Below, piece by piece: positions 9,749 through 20,793 of a stretch of 64,000 nucleotides of DNA. Made by a program: the position numbers and the translations under genes. Under the pieces are notes generated by a model. The model saw nothing but the letters and a program-made list of their open reading frames with translations, ran no database searches and was not told the origin of the DNA. Source of the DNA: Cordia subcordata (lineage: Eukaryota > Streptophyta > Magnoliopsida > Boraginales > Cordiaceae); NCBI GenBank assembly GCA_028554755.1, contig JAPTOF010000005.1, positions 13,118,001 to 13,182,000 on the forward strand, given 5' to 3'. The number at the start of each line of letters is the position of its first letter. Position 1 is the stretch's first letter.

Positions 9749-11910
9749 ATGTTGAAAGTTTTGCTTTTCCAATTTTCACTGATGAATTTCTACACAACCC
9801 TTATATTATTTCTGTTTTGCTTCGAAGCTCGGGTTCTGAATTCTCAGAACTTAACGTGCAATTCAAATGATATGAAAGTACTGGAGGATTTCTTGAATAG
9901 TTTGCAATCAGGAATAGACGGATGGGACCTGAATGCGTCTTCTCCAAACTGCTGCAACTGGCCTGGCATCACCTGCAATTCTTCTTCGTCTCTTGGACTA
10001 CTGCATCATGATGCTGCTACGAATTCCGGAAGGGTTGTCAAATTAGAGCTTCCAGGAAGAATACTTAACGGTCAATTGCCTGAATCTTTAGGTAGTTTGG
10101 ACCAGCTTAGAACCCTCAATCTATCTAACAATTTCCTCCAAGGCTCCCTTCCTGCTTCACTACTACAGCTACCTCACTTGGAGTTCTTGGCCTTGGAAAA
10201 CAATGAGTTATCTGGCACTCTACTGCAGAGCATCAATCTTCCATCAATCCAAGTTTTCAACATTTCACATAATAACTTTGAGGGTCCAATTCCAGTTGGC
10301 ATCTGCAACAACTCAACCCGAATTTCAGTCATTAATATGAGAATGAATTATTTCAGTGGGCATCTTCCCCTAGGACTAGGGAACTGCAGCTCGTTGATGG
10401 ATCTCAATCTTGATGCAAATGTTATATCTGGTGGTTTGCCCGAAGATTTATTTCAGTTAAAAAGATTGTCCACATTGACTCTTCAGGACAATAACTTATC
10501 TGGGCAACTGTCTGAACATGTTGGTAACCTGTCTAACCTTGTTCTTTTGGACATCTCTTTGAATAAGTTTTCAGGAAAATACCAGAAGTTTTTCGAAATT
10601 TTAGAATGTTAAGCTACTTCTCTGTTCAATCAAATGACCTTGTTGGTCCATTTCCTCGGTCATTAGCCAACTCTCAAACAATTACATCACTTTATATGGG
10701 AAATAATTCTTTGGCTGGTGAAATTCATATTAATTGTTCAGCAATGACTAGTCTTGTTTTGCTTAGTTTGGCCAGTAATAAGTTCAATGGGCCACTTCCT
10801 GGTAGTCTTGCTACATGTCGACGACTGAAGACCTTAAGTCTCAGCAATAACAACTTCACTGGTCAAATCCCAGAAAGTTTCGAGAATTTTCAATCTCTCT
10901 CTACTCTTTCCCTCGGCAATACCCGCATCCATAACCTCTCAGCTGCCCTTGGGATTTTACAGCACTGCAAGAATTTGACTACTTTGGGGCTTCCTCACAG
11001 TTTTCGTGATGAAGAATTGCCTTTTGATCCCAGTCTTCGTTTCAATGGGCTGAAGGCTCTCATTGTCGCCAACAGCGCACTCACTGGTTTTGTTCCTCGG
11101 TGGTTAAATGGTCGTGGAAATCTGCAAGTCTTGGATCTCTCATGGAACCGTTTAAGAGGAAAAGTCCCTCCATGGTTCGGGAATTTTAAATTCCTATTTT
11201 ATCTGGACTTGTCAAATAACTCCTCATCCGGGGAGATTCCCATTGAACTTACTGGATTGCAAAGTCTAGTCTCTGGCAATAACTTATCGGTGGATGCATT
11301 ACCAAAATCGGCATTGGTTAGGAAAAGAAATGAAAGTGACAAGGGGTTGGTATATAATCACCTTCTGAGTCTTCCGCCCATGATAGACCTAAGCAACAAC
11401 ATCCTCACTGCACCAATCTGGCCTCAGTTCGAGAATCTGAAATATTTGCACATTTTGGATTTGGAGTTCAACAATTTAACAGGTACTATTCCAGGAAATC
11501 TATCAGGTATGACGAGCATAGAGACACTAGATTTATCTCATAACAACTTACATGGATCAATACCTGCTTCTTTGGTTGCACTTAGCTTTCTGTCAAAGTT
11601 CAGTGTAGCATACAACAGGCTCTCAGGCAAAATCCCTTCCGGAGGCCAATTTGCGACCTTCCCGAACTCGAGCTACGAGGGGAATGCGGATCTGTGCGGA
11701 GACAATCTAATTCCCTGTAAAGACAACACTCAAGTTCCCCAAGAATCACTCGGTAACTCATCAGGGAAGCTAGACATGACTGCCGTCGAGATCGTCGATA
11801 TGCCCATTGGAGTTGGAGTTTTCTTCTTCTTGGTTTCTTTTTTCCTCGAAATGTACACGAATTTCATCTGGAACTTCTTAATTTCTCGTTGGCTTTTAAA
11901 TGTTGTTTGA
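9749..11910 (+). pseudogene. PSKR-like LRR receptor-like protein, copy 2, frameshifted
   Basis: Two overlapping frames (9749-10612 and 10606-11910) together make one full-length PSKR-type receptor-like protein of about 720 residues. The first encodes a signal peptide, an N-terminal cap with NCCNWPGITC, an inserted SSSSLGLLHHDAATN-type loop as in carrot PSKR, and the first LRRs. The second encodes the remaining LRRs, the ILQHCKNLTTL block, the last LRRs, NADLCG...PC, a membrane segment and the tail LISRWLLNVV. The break is a one-base deletion in the A-run at about 10575-10579, where copy 3 continues with the expected repeat. The island region is unusual (LPKSALVRKRNESDKG) and lacks the FF-KRN pattern of copy 1 and PSKR. 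Either it is a young pseudogene or the base is a sequencing error. The rest of the frame is open, which argues for recent loss. Confidence 0.85.
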
Positions 11911-12960
11911 TTCCATTTGACAACGATCTGAAGAAAGGGAGCTCATGTTCAGAGAAGGATACTCCAAGGATCAGTGAATCAGCAAAGATAACCATGATAG
12001 CACATGGCTACATGATCAAAAGGAAAATATTTAGTTTTAGAGTTTGTATCTTTGCATACCCTAATGTATTTGTATAACAGATTATTACAGTTTGTAGCAA
12101 CTCTTCGATATATATGATCATGTATATATAGTTTTTTTTTCTTTTTTTTTTTTTTGGGTGAAACCCCACCCCCATGAGATACAAACCTAAAATACACTAA
12201 TCTATTTATACTTGTGCCATGCACTGAGTTTTAATCAATTTTACTGTCATTGGTGATATACTAACATGTATAATTATTTTGTAATCATATTTAGAGTAAT
12301 CGCAATACATATACAAATACAAAAATCATTAGTAGTGTATTTTGCAACATTAATTGAATTTTCACCCAAATCTTTATTTAATTGAAGTTTTGCTTATATT
12401 TTTCTTTTTGAGTCCACAAATTACTTATTATTTAAGGAAATAATAAATAGTCCTTGACGTTATGGATTCTTAGTAGATGAGATTGGTATGGATCAGCTTG
12501 TAATTCGGTAAGCAAAAACACCTTTATCAATTGTTGTCTCTCGCTCGGTTTCTTATTTCTTATTGCTCTAGCAACTTTTCTTATTTTATAGAAACAAAGA
12601 TACTAAAATCTACAATATTTTACTGATTTTGTAATTTTATCAATTAAATTTAAGTAAGAAATCATAAACAAGAAAAGTTAAAAAGACCCTTATGTTAGAA
12701 TCCAAAAGTAACGTCTCTAAACTAGTGAATCTACCCTTATGTTAGAATCCAAAAGTAACGTCTCTAAACTAATGAATCCATCACACTTATTAGTATTTAA
12801 TGCGGCAAATATCCTCATAATTCTAATTTGAATTTGATAATACTTCATATACTTCCCTAAATCTTTCAACATATAGATCTTACTCGTTAATTTACTCATA
12901 TTTACAAAAACAAAAATCTTCCATAGTTATAGTTTTTGACATATTAATCAAAGAGATGTA
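11911..12960. other. Downstream flank of copy 2
   Basis: This is colinear with the flank of copy 1 and contains the empty site for the large LTR element (12217-12220). A poly-T stretch at 12130-12155 is followed by a copy-specific segment. A 47-bp tandem duplication (unit from acccttatgttagaatcc) occupies about 12686-12779. No gene seen. Confidence 0.65.
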
Positions 12961-13588
12961 GGGCCTGTTTGGAAATGTTCTTGTTTTTTTGTTTTGTAAA
13001 ACAGTTTTACAGAATAGTTTTTAAAAACTGTTTTAAAAAATAAAATAGTAAAAAATTTATTTGGATAGAAGATAAATTTATTATTTAGCTTGCATTAGAA
13101 AGACCATTACACCCTTATTTTTTTTTCTTTATATTTGATTTTTTCCTCTACTAAACATATATCTACATATGTATATACGTGTGTGTGTGTGTTTGTATAA
13201 TGTGTGTGTTCTAAAAAAGATTAGAATAGGCATGTGTTGGGGTGAGGGCAACGATGAGGGGTGGTTGGGGGTAAGGGTAGGTAGGGTGGGCTAGGGGGGG
13301 TAGGCTAGGTGAGGGTCAAGGTAGGTGGGGTGAGGAGGTGAGCTAGGGTTGGGGTAGCTTGGGGGAAGGAAAATAATTAAATAATAAAATTACTCTTTTG
13401 AGACCAACATGTCAAAAACACATGAAAACAACAAAAATGTATTTCTTGTTTTTTGTTTTTAAAAACACTTTTTTTTAGAACAGTTTTCAAAAACAATTTT
13501 AGAAAACAACTGCTTCCAAACAAGCTTTTATGTTTTTTTGTTTTCGAAAACAAAAAAATTGTTTTTGAAAATAGTTCCAAACAGTCCC
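12961..13588. mobile_element. TIR element with a G-rich core, 628 bp
   Basis: The ends are GGGCCTGTTTGGAAATGTTC and the inverted GGGACTGTTTGGAACTATTT, flanked by GTA on both sides (12958-12960 and 13589-13591). The paralogous flank of copy 1 has a single TTA at 5027-5029 and no insert. The 3-bp duplication and termini fit a Harbinger-type or similar non-autonomous DNA element. The inner arms repeat GTTTTTGAAA-type motifs as a foldback. The core has a GT run (about 13180-13209) and a G-rich stretch (13238-13370). Confidence 0.72.
13238..13370 (+). repeat. G-rich minisatellite-like tract inside the TIR element
   Basis: Repeats of GGGTGAGGG, GGTAGG and GGGGTA units run for about 130 bp, with many runs of three or more G on the + strand. 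The tract is a strong candidate for multiple G-quadruplexes. It is absent from the paralogous empty site. Confidence 0.6.
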
Positions 13589-14488
13589 GTAGTTTCTTGT
13601 ATAGTTTTTTTTTTTTCCAAACTTTAAGATCATATTTATTAATGATATTAATTATATATGTAATATTTGTCTTTCAAGCAAAGTCAATATTATGTACCAT
13701 GTAAATAGTTTGTCCCAGGTATCACAATTAAGATATTACTATCTGATTGTAGAAAACATATAGTTTATTTAGATTAAATTAGCTAAGCGATATCTTCTTT
13801 CAGGTTCTTTCTCCCTTGTCTACTTCTCAGCTGGTCTAATAATCGGAAAGGTTCTAGCAGCTGGATTGGTTGATAAATCCAATTATGAATGAGATGAGAT
13901 TTGGTATGTTGTATGGGAAATTTTGTTAGGAAATTGTTCTTGTTTGGAATGGCCTTTTCTTTTTAAAGTAACTTTTTTAAAAAATATTTTTTTAAAATAT
14001 ACTCTTTTACAAAGTTAATTTTTTTCATTTTTGAAAAAATTTGAATTTGAATTATCTTTTAAATTTTTAACTTTTTTTTTAAACTAAGCCAAATACTTAT
14101 TGTAAAAAGAATGTGACTTTTTTTTTTTTTTCAAGAACAAGGAAGTGTTTCTCTATAGGAAAAAAGCCTACAAAAACAGGCAATTTGATGATAAATATGG
14201 CATTCTAAATAGAACAATACATTGAATTTGGAATTATCAAACAAAAATTACATATTAGATATTGGATGGGATATGATATATATTTGGATGGGATGTGATG
14301 TATTTTTTATATGATACATTGGCTCTCTAATTTAAATGCTAACGAATTGTGTAAAATAAAAAATTTTATAAGTAATTTAAGATTTCATATAAAAAAATTT
14401 GAGTTAATGAATTAAATAGCTAATTATTGAAATTTTTATACCAAAATAGGCATGTTTTACAACTAATGAGGAAAATAACCAAATACTC

Positions 14489-14515
14489 AACTTAGTGTTT
14501 TCAAAACACTAAGTT
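14489..14515. repeat. Palindrome with 13-bp arms
   Basis: AACTTAGTGTTTT and its exact reverse complement are separated by one base. Related aacttcgtgttttcaagac words recur near 14940-14990, so it may be one edge of an AT-rich foldback element. Confidence 0.5.
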
Positions 14516-15339
14516 CAAGTTAAAAATGTTGACGTGATAGTGGTTGATGTGGCAAAAGTTGAAATAAAAAATTTGATATACACCAAATTTACAAATAAAA
14601 CAAAACTAAAATGACAAAAAATAATGAAAATGGTCAAGAAAATTGAAACAAAAAAAAAAAATCAAAGAGTAAAGTAATTCAAACAAAAAAGGAAAAAAAA
14701 GAAATCAAATTTTTTTATAGACTAAATAAAATCTTAAAGCTAAATGAAATAATCAACTTAGAATAATAACAAAAAATATTATTTTTGAAAATATGAGATA
14801 ACACTAATTTATTAAAGAAAAAATTAAAAGAGAAAAAAAGTAGAATTGATAAAAAAAAATTAAAACAAAAAAAAATTATAAGGAGTAAAATAATTGAAAC
14901 AAGCAAAGAAAAAGGCGAACTTTGTGTATTATTGAACACACTAAATTTAACTTTGTGTCTTGAAGTTTAACTTCGTGTTTTCAAGACATTAATAGTGTGT
15001 TTGGAATGATCTTATTTTAAAATACTTATCCTATTAAAATTTAAAGATATTTTATAAGATTTAAGATATCTTATCACATGTACCATGCATTTTATAGTTG
15101 TAAAAAATAAGATAGTATGGATTACTTATTTTTTATAAGATAAAAAGTATGGTCTTGTTTTGAAAAAGTATGGTCTTGTTTTGAATTTTCATAGAATGTA
15201 TAATAATATTTCTTAAATCTTACAAAATATATCCTCATTTTAATAGAATAAATATATTAAAATAAGACTATAACAAACAGAGCATAAGTTAAACAATACG
15301 GTTAACCACTTATATCCATGGACGCATGCATGAGCAAAT

Positions 15340-16645
15340 TTGGAGGGTCAATTGACCCCTCTTGGTTTCATAAAATTAGTGTATACGGTAATTCTTTTTT
15401 TTAAGTTGACCGCCATTAATTTTTCAATTGAACCCTCTTGATTAAGAAAAATAAGAATTGTTAAAAAAATCATTTATTTTTAGTGTGATAAACTTACTTT
15501 AAAAGAAAAAAAAGAAGAAGCTCTTGATCAACAATGACAATCAACTTAAAAAAAAAAAACCAAACTATTTCATTATCAAAAAAAGAACAAAAAACAAAAA
15601 AATAAAAACAAAAGAAGTCAAGTTGTGTTAAAAGAAAACTCTCATGTAGCCATAGAGGCTTGAGCCATCAATCACCAAGTACATTTATCAAGTAATTTTT
15701 GTCAAACATATAAGATTGAAAGTTAGTTTATTAATTAAATATTAATATAATAATTTTCTCCAATTTTTTTTTCAAAGTTAGTCTATTAACTTAATATTGA
15801 CCTTGGTAAAGAAAATTTTTAGATCCATCACTACTTATATCTCAAAAGTTGCCACATGTAATAGCAGATCTAGAAATTTTTTTTTTACCAGGATCATTAT
15901 TAAATTAACAAACCAACTTTGAAAAAAAAATGGAGACATATTATACTAATATATTAATAATTGGACTCGACGAGGTCGAATATTTTGAAAATAGTTCAAA
16001 ATTACATCATTGTGAATAGTTGTGTCTTTTCTTTTGACTAGTTGATAGATTTTCTTGCACACCCAAATTTTGAATATAATAATATTTTAAAAGAATCAAG
16101 TTTAATATTATAATATTTTGACAAATTAAACGAAATCCAATGTTATAATATTATGAGAAATTAAATTCAAAATTATGAAAGACATGTAAACATAAATAAA
16201 AAAGAATAAAATAGATAATATACCTCAGAGTGGCAAGATTCTTGATAGAGTTGATGAAGATGATGAGTTTTAATAATGGTTAATGATATGCCCATGAACA
16301 AATAACAATGAAAATCTCAACTCTTCACTTGCTGAAGGAACTGTGAACATCTTTGTGTTTTTGTACAACTACGTTTGTTTTTTTATGTCTCTCTCTCAGG
16401 CAATGAAATAGGTTTTTTTTTTTTAATTGCAAATATTGATCAAGGGTTAAATTTTTTTGAAGTAAATCTATCACTTTAAAAATAAATCAATTTTATATAT
16501 TGCATTTATTTTTTAATTAAAAAATTCAATTAAAATATCTAAACGGGTCAACCTAAACATCTAAACAGGGTCAATTTAAAAAAAAAAAAGAAGCTTACCA
16601 TATATTTTAATTTTCCAAAAACAAGAAAGGTCAATTGACCCCCTA
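15340..16645. mobile_element. Possible non-autonomous DNA transposon bounded by GGTCAATTGACC
   Basis: GGTCAATTGACC occurs at 15346-15357 followed by CCTC, and at 16629-16640 followed by CCCC. Further gggtcaa words lie just inside the right end. The 1.3-kb interior has no supported protein. The motif is itself palindromic, so it does not by itself prove terminal inversion, and I found no target duplication. Confidence 0.3.
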
Positions 16646-17661
16646 ATTGCTTAGTACATTCGCCAAAGGCCACGTATACTATTGCCACATTACTGTTATT
16701 AATTTGAACTTTGTGTCTTCAGACTTCAATACACTAATTATCTGGAATATGAAAGGTTACTCTAGCTTTTTGACTCCTTTTCTTTTGTTTGGTAGGAGTA
16801 ATTGAAGTCAAAAAGTCCATTACCTATTTTTCAGAAAAAAGTTGAAAAATCCATTCTTTAGTCAAATCTAAGGAATGAGTATTTTAACTTAAGAGAAAAT
16901 TAATAAAAAACAAAATAAATCATAAAAGTATTTTTTCATCTATTATTGAATAAATGCTCAATCTTTATTTAAGATAAAAGATGAAAAAAAAATCTAAAAT
17001 TTTTCAAAATAAAAAGTTAAAAATTTAAACAATAAAAATTTGAAAAATTAAAAAATAAGTGAGTCTCTTTCATTTTGTCTATTTTCTAGTTGGAAAAAAT
17101 GTGTATTTTTATTGGATGATTCATTTTTCACTTGTAATTATGTCAAAAAATACATTGAACTATGATGTCGAAATAAAAATAATAGAGTAATTAATGCTGT
17201 GTTTTATTACCAAATAAAAGACTGGCAAGTGTATTTTTATTGGTGTAAACTAAAGTTTATACCAAATCAAAGAACAAGTGGATTTTTATTAATCTTAAAA
17301 TTGATTTTTAAATATTTTAACTTGTTAAAATAATTTTATTAAGACATATGAAATAAAATAAACTTTCCATTCTACCTTATTTTATAGTTTTAACCAAACA
17401 AAAAAAAAAAAAAAAAAACTATTTTAGGAGTATTTTGCCTTAAATGACCATAATTTTTTCAACCATTTCATCATACTAAACAAGCCATGTCTAAGGTGGT
17501 CATCTAACTCATTTATTTAAAAAATTAATCATTTTAATATAAAATTTATAAAATAAAGTTATTTTGGTCATTCTGTCATAGTTTAGTGGCATTCAAAATG
17601 TTGTAATTTATATCAAACTAAGATTATTAATGATGCATATATTCGATATATATATTTTTTA

Positions 17662-17908
17662 ATAGAAAAGAAGTTTATATTAACAATATGGCGAACAATT
17701 TCTGCCAAAAATCCAACACCATTCCAAACGCGAACCAAGGAATACTCACAAACCAGACATGAGCACTAATAATGATGCCAAGAATACGAAGGAGAAGCAG
17801 AAGAAGAAGAGGAAAAGTAGCAAAGCAGCAGAAAGAGATGAGGTTGAAGAGCATGGAGACGGGATTACCAAGTGCCTTCAGCTCAAAAACAAGAGGCTAT
17901 GGAAATGA
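17662..17908 (+). pseudogene. Truncated duplicate of the 23586-24179 gene
   Basis: Bases 17662-17852 match about 23485-23671 across the leader, the ATG (17759 here) and the first 30 codons, including the Lys-rich run and SKAAERDEVEE. Similarity stops abruptly after the codons for EVEE. The frame then runs through unrelated sequence to a stop at 17908, giving a 49-codon chimeric frame. It is a 5' fragment without the acidic C-terminal region, so it is unlikely to work as the parent does. Confidence 0.75.
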
Positions 17909-18089
17909 AATGCAGGCAGTCCTTCAGATATCGTCATGAACTCAAAACCATAGCACTCTCCCCCTTCTGCATAAGCATGCTACTCTTGTGAACACAAAAC
18001 GCACCAACAAATTCAAAGCATCGCCACAATAGAGACAATAATGTTAATCATACATGTCTAACTAATACGTACTATATTCGTTTAGAAGC

Positions 18090-18178
18090 TTAAGCCATCA
18101 TTGTTGAAGACGAGATTCCTGCATCAAGGTATGCATTTTGCAAACCAGAAGCTGGATCAGTGTAGCTAATCCGTTGAT
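18090..18178 (-). pseudogene. Possible captured last exon of an unidentified gene
   Basis: On the minus strand a polypyrimidine-like stretch ending in cttatag precedes a short coding-like frame (QRISYTDPASGLQNAY, then LDAGISSSTMMA and a stop at 18090). It lies 180 bp beyond the truncated gene copy. The composition is more protein-like than its surroundings. I cannot name the family, and chance is a real alternative. Confidence 0.22.
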
Positions 18179-18706
18179 CTATAAGAGTCAGTTTGAGGAC
18201 AAAAACAACTGCATTCTTGGCAAATCTTGGCACAAAGCTTATATTCTCGTACTTGAATAACTTATTATTGTTGAACAGTAAAATTTATCCCAAAGAGAAA
18301 TCTTGAACATAGGTAGAGGGTCGAATTACGTTAAAAATATTGTGTGTTTTATGTGTGTGTTTTCCATAAATTAAAAAGTATGACATGATGAGACATAGTA
18401 TAAATTAAAAAGCCAAAATTACTACTTTATAATATATAGATAAAAGAACACTAAATATACAATATTTGACACATAGTTAGTTATAGAACAGTACAAACCT
18501 AACATGTTTATAAACTATTCCCACAATTTAAAAAAAATTAGTTTAAAACTAACATTTCATTCATCTTAGCATATACACTCAACACCTTAAATCATATCGC
18601 ATTTATATGAACATTTCACTCAATTTACCTAGCACAACACATTTCACTCGTCTCGTTCGAGGGCACTTCCCTTCACACACTCTCATGTAGCACCTCATCA
18701 TTATAA

Positions 18707-18763
18707 ATATATGTATGCGCGCGCGCACACATATATGTGTACATGCATGTGTGTATGCATGTA
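18707..18763. repeat. 57-bp perfect alternating purine-pyrimidine tract
   Basis: Purines and pyrimidines alternate without a break over 57 bases, through TATG, a GCGCGCGCGC core, ACACATATATG and GTGTATGCATG segments. Such tracts with a CG core are classic left-handed Z-DNA formers. Confidence 0.8.
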
Positions 18764-19371
18764 ACAATAGATGTTACCTGCTTGATGCTCCAACTTTACA
18801 AGAATTAAGGTACAAGTATGGTGGGGAGGTGTTGGCCTCTTGATTTGGAGATTGTTGTGCATTCAACGGACACGTATTAGGAAAGCGTAAATAGGAGAGT
18901 GTCCAGAAGTGTTGGGAAAATGTCAAAAAATAAAAATAATTAAAATTATTGTACACGTGTCTTATACGTGTTGAAGAGTCTTGGTGTCCAATACATATAA
19001 GACACGGACACGCAAACCACTAGAGAATGCCGGTGTTTCGTAGACGATGACTTTGAATTTTAGTGGTGACAGATCCATGCTTGAAGAAAGTTATTGAATA
19101 TTGAAATTCTAGAATCTTGAAATTCAATTCCTCTTGGAGAAAGCGAGAGAGAATAATACTTTTGAAGAACCGTTAATCTCTGTTAATTTTTCTTTTCCGC
19201 TCCATAATCTTTAGTAATTTTTAGTTCTTTATAGAGTTAAGATTTGAATATACACAAGCTATTACCACGTCGTCCCACTGGCAGAAAGCTGGCTCTCCTG
19301 TAATTTATTTTGAATTCGTTCAGCCATAAAATATGAGCATTAGGACAAACGACTCTGTGGAGTGACATTTT

Positions 19372-19372
<1 letters not shown>

Positions 19373-19451
<79 letters not shown>
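19373..19451. repeat. Compound AC-AT microsatellite
   Basis: About 36 bases of (AC)n pass directly into about 43 bases of (AT)n. The neighbouring open frame on the minus strand is an artefact of this repeat. Confidence 0.9.
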
Positions 19452-19455
<4 letters not shown>

Positions 19456-19704
19456 AAAAGGATACATAGTCTTTGTAATTAAGATTGTCATTACTTAAAA
19501 AAATTAAAATTCTAGAAAAAGTTTAAATTTATTTTTTTAAAAAACTAATTTTTTTAATTTCTTAAAAATTAATTGTTTTAAAAGTTATAATAAAAATATT
19601 CTTAAAAAATATCAATACGAACGAGGCCAAGGAAACGAAGCAAGAAATAAAGTCAACAAAAAGCACGTCTATGATAAGAATATTTATATATACCAATTAC
19701 CATC

Positions 19705-20297
19705 AGGGGTGAACATGAGCTGGCTAAATTGACCAAATCAATTTAAACCAACAGAAAAGTTAAGGTTGAGTTGATTATTTTACATGGTTAAAGACCAGCT
19801 AGTTAATTTCAGATGAAATCAACTGGGTTGGTTTGGTTTGAAATAGATATCCAAACCAAACCAAACCAAGCCATATTATTTTTATCCCTAATTTTATGTA
19901 TATATACATCCTAAGTTTGTTGTATATTAAGAGTCGAACCATTAATTTCAATATTATATTTATAAACTTTTAATCACTTAGCTATAGCTACACTTGTGTT
20001 TTGTTTTAATGATAAAATCTTATAACATTAAATTTGTAATATATATATATATATATATATATATAGTAAATCGAGCTTCTTTTATCTTTATTTTGCAATT
20101 TGAGTTTTTTTTTAATTTTTTTAAAAATCGAAAACCAAACCAAACCAGACCAACATATTTATGTTGATTTGGTTTGATTATACACATGATAAAAGAACAA
20201 CTGGTTTATTCAAATATAACTAGTTTATAAACTAGTTGGTTTTGATTTGATTTAAAATATGGTCAAAACCAAATCAAGTCAAATCATATACGCCCCT
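19705..20297. mobile_element. hAT-like MITE rich in GGTTTGGTTT words
   Basis: The ends read AGGGGTGAACATG and, inverted, AGGGGCGTATATG. The interior of about 590 bp repeats ccaaaccaaacc on one side and ggtttggttt on the other. It also carries an inner inverted pair and an (AT)n run at about 20039-20065. Termini starting AGGGGYG are typical of hAT-type MITEs. The 8-bp target duplication is not clean. Confidence 0.5.
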
Positions 20298-20793
20298 AAT
20301 CACCAAGGCCTTGTGTGCCATCATCTTTTTCGATTGAATAGGCAAAGCCTATAAGACAAAATGAATTGATCAGCTCATGAAAATGGTATTATAAAAATAA
20401 AAAAAATTAGAGGTGGAAAAAGAAAAGGAAAAAAAAAATAACAAATGCATGTGTAGGACACTCTACTTTTCTTTTCTTTTTCTTTTTTTTTTTGGGTTGA
20501 AAAGGCAATCTGATATTATATATAGGACTCATTTGGATTGGTTTTTTTTTTTTTTATTTAAAAAAGCACTTTTTTATATGTAGAGTGATGATCTGATTAG
20601 AGGCGTGCACTCAATGGGGATTCCCAGATCTTCCTCGAAGTTTTTGAGTATGGGGAAATTGGGTATAGAGAATTGGATAAATGGCGGACAAAAATCAGGG
20701 ATAGGAAATATTTTGGAAAAAAGAGATGGGAATTGGAGAAAATTTTAGAAGTTTGGAGAAAATCCAATTCTCCGAAACTAAATAGATGCATTT

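Larger units (their letters stand above)
14286..17640. other. AT-rich intergenic region with decayed repeats
   Basis: No gene is supported. The region is dominated by A- and T-runs (for example 14580-14900 and 17400-17420). A near-perfect palindrome at 14489-14515 and a possible DNA transposon bounded by GGTCAATTGACC copies (15346-15357 and 16629-16640) are described separately. Confidence 0.5.
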
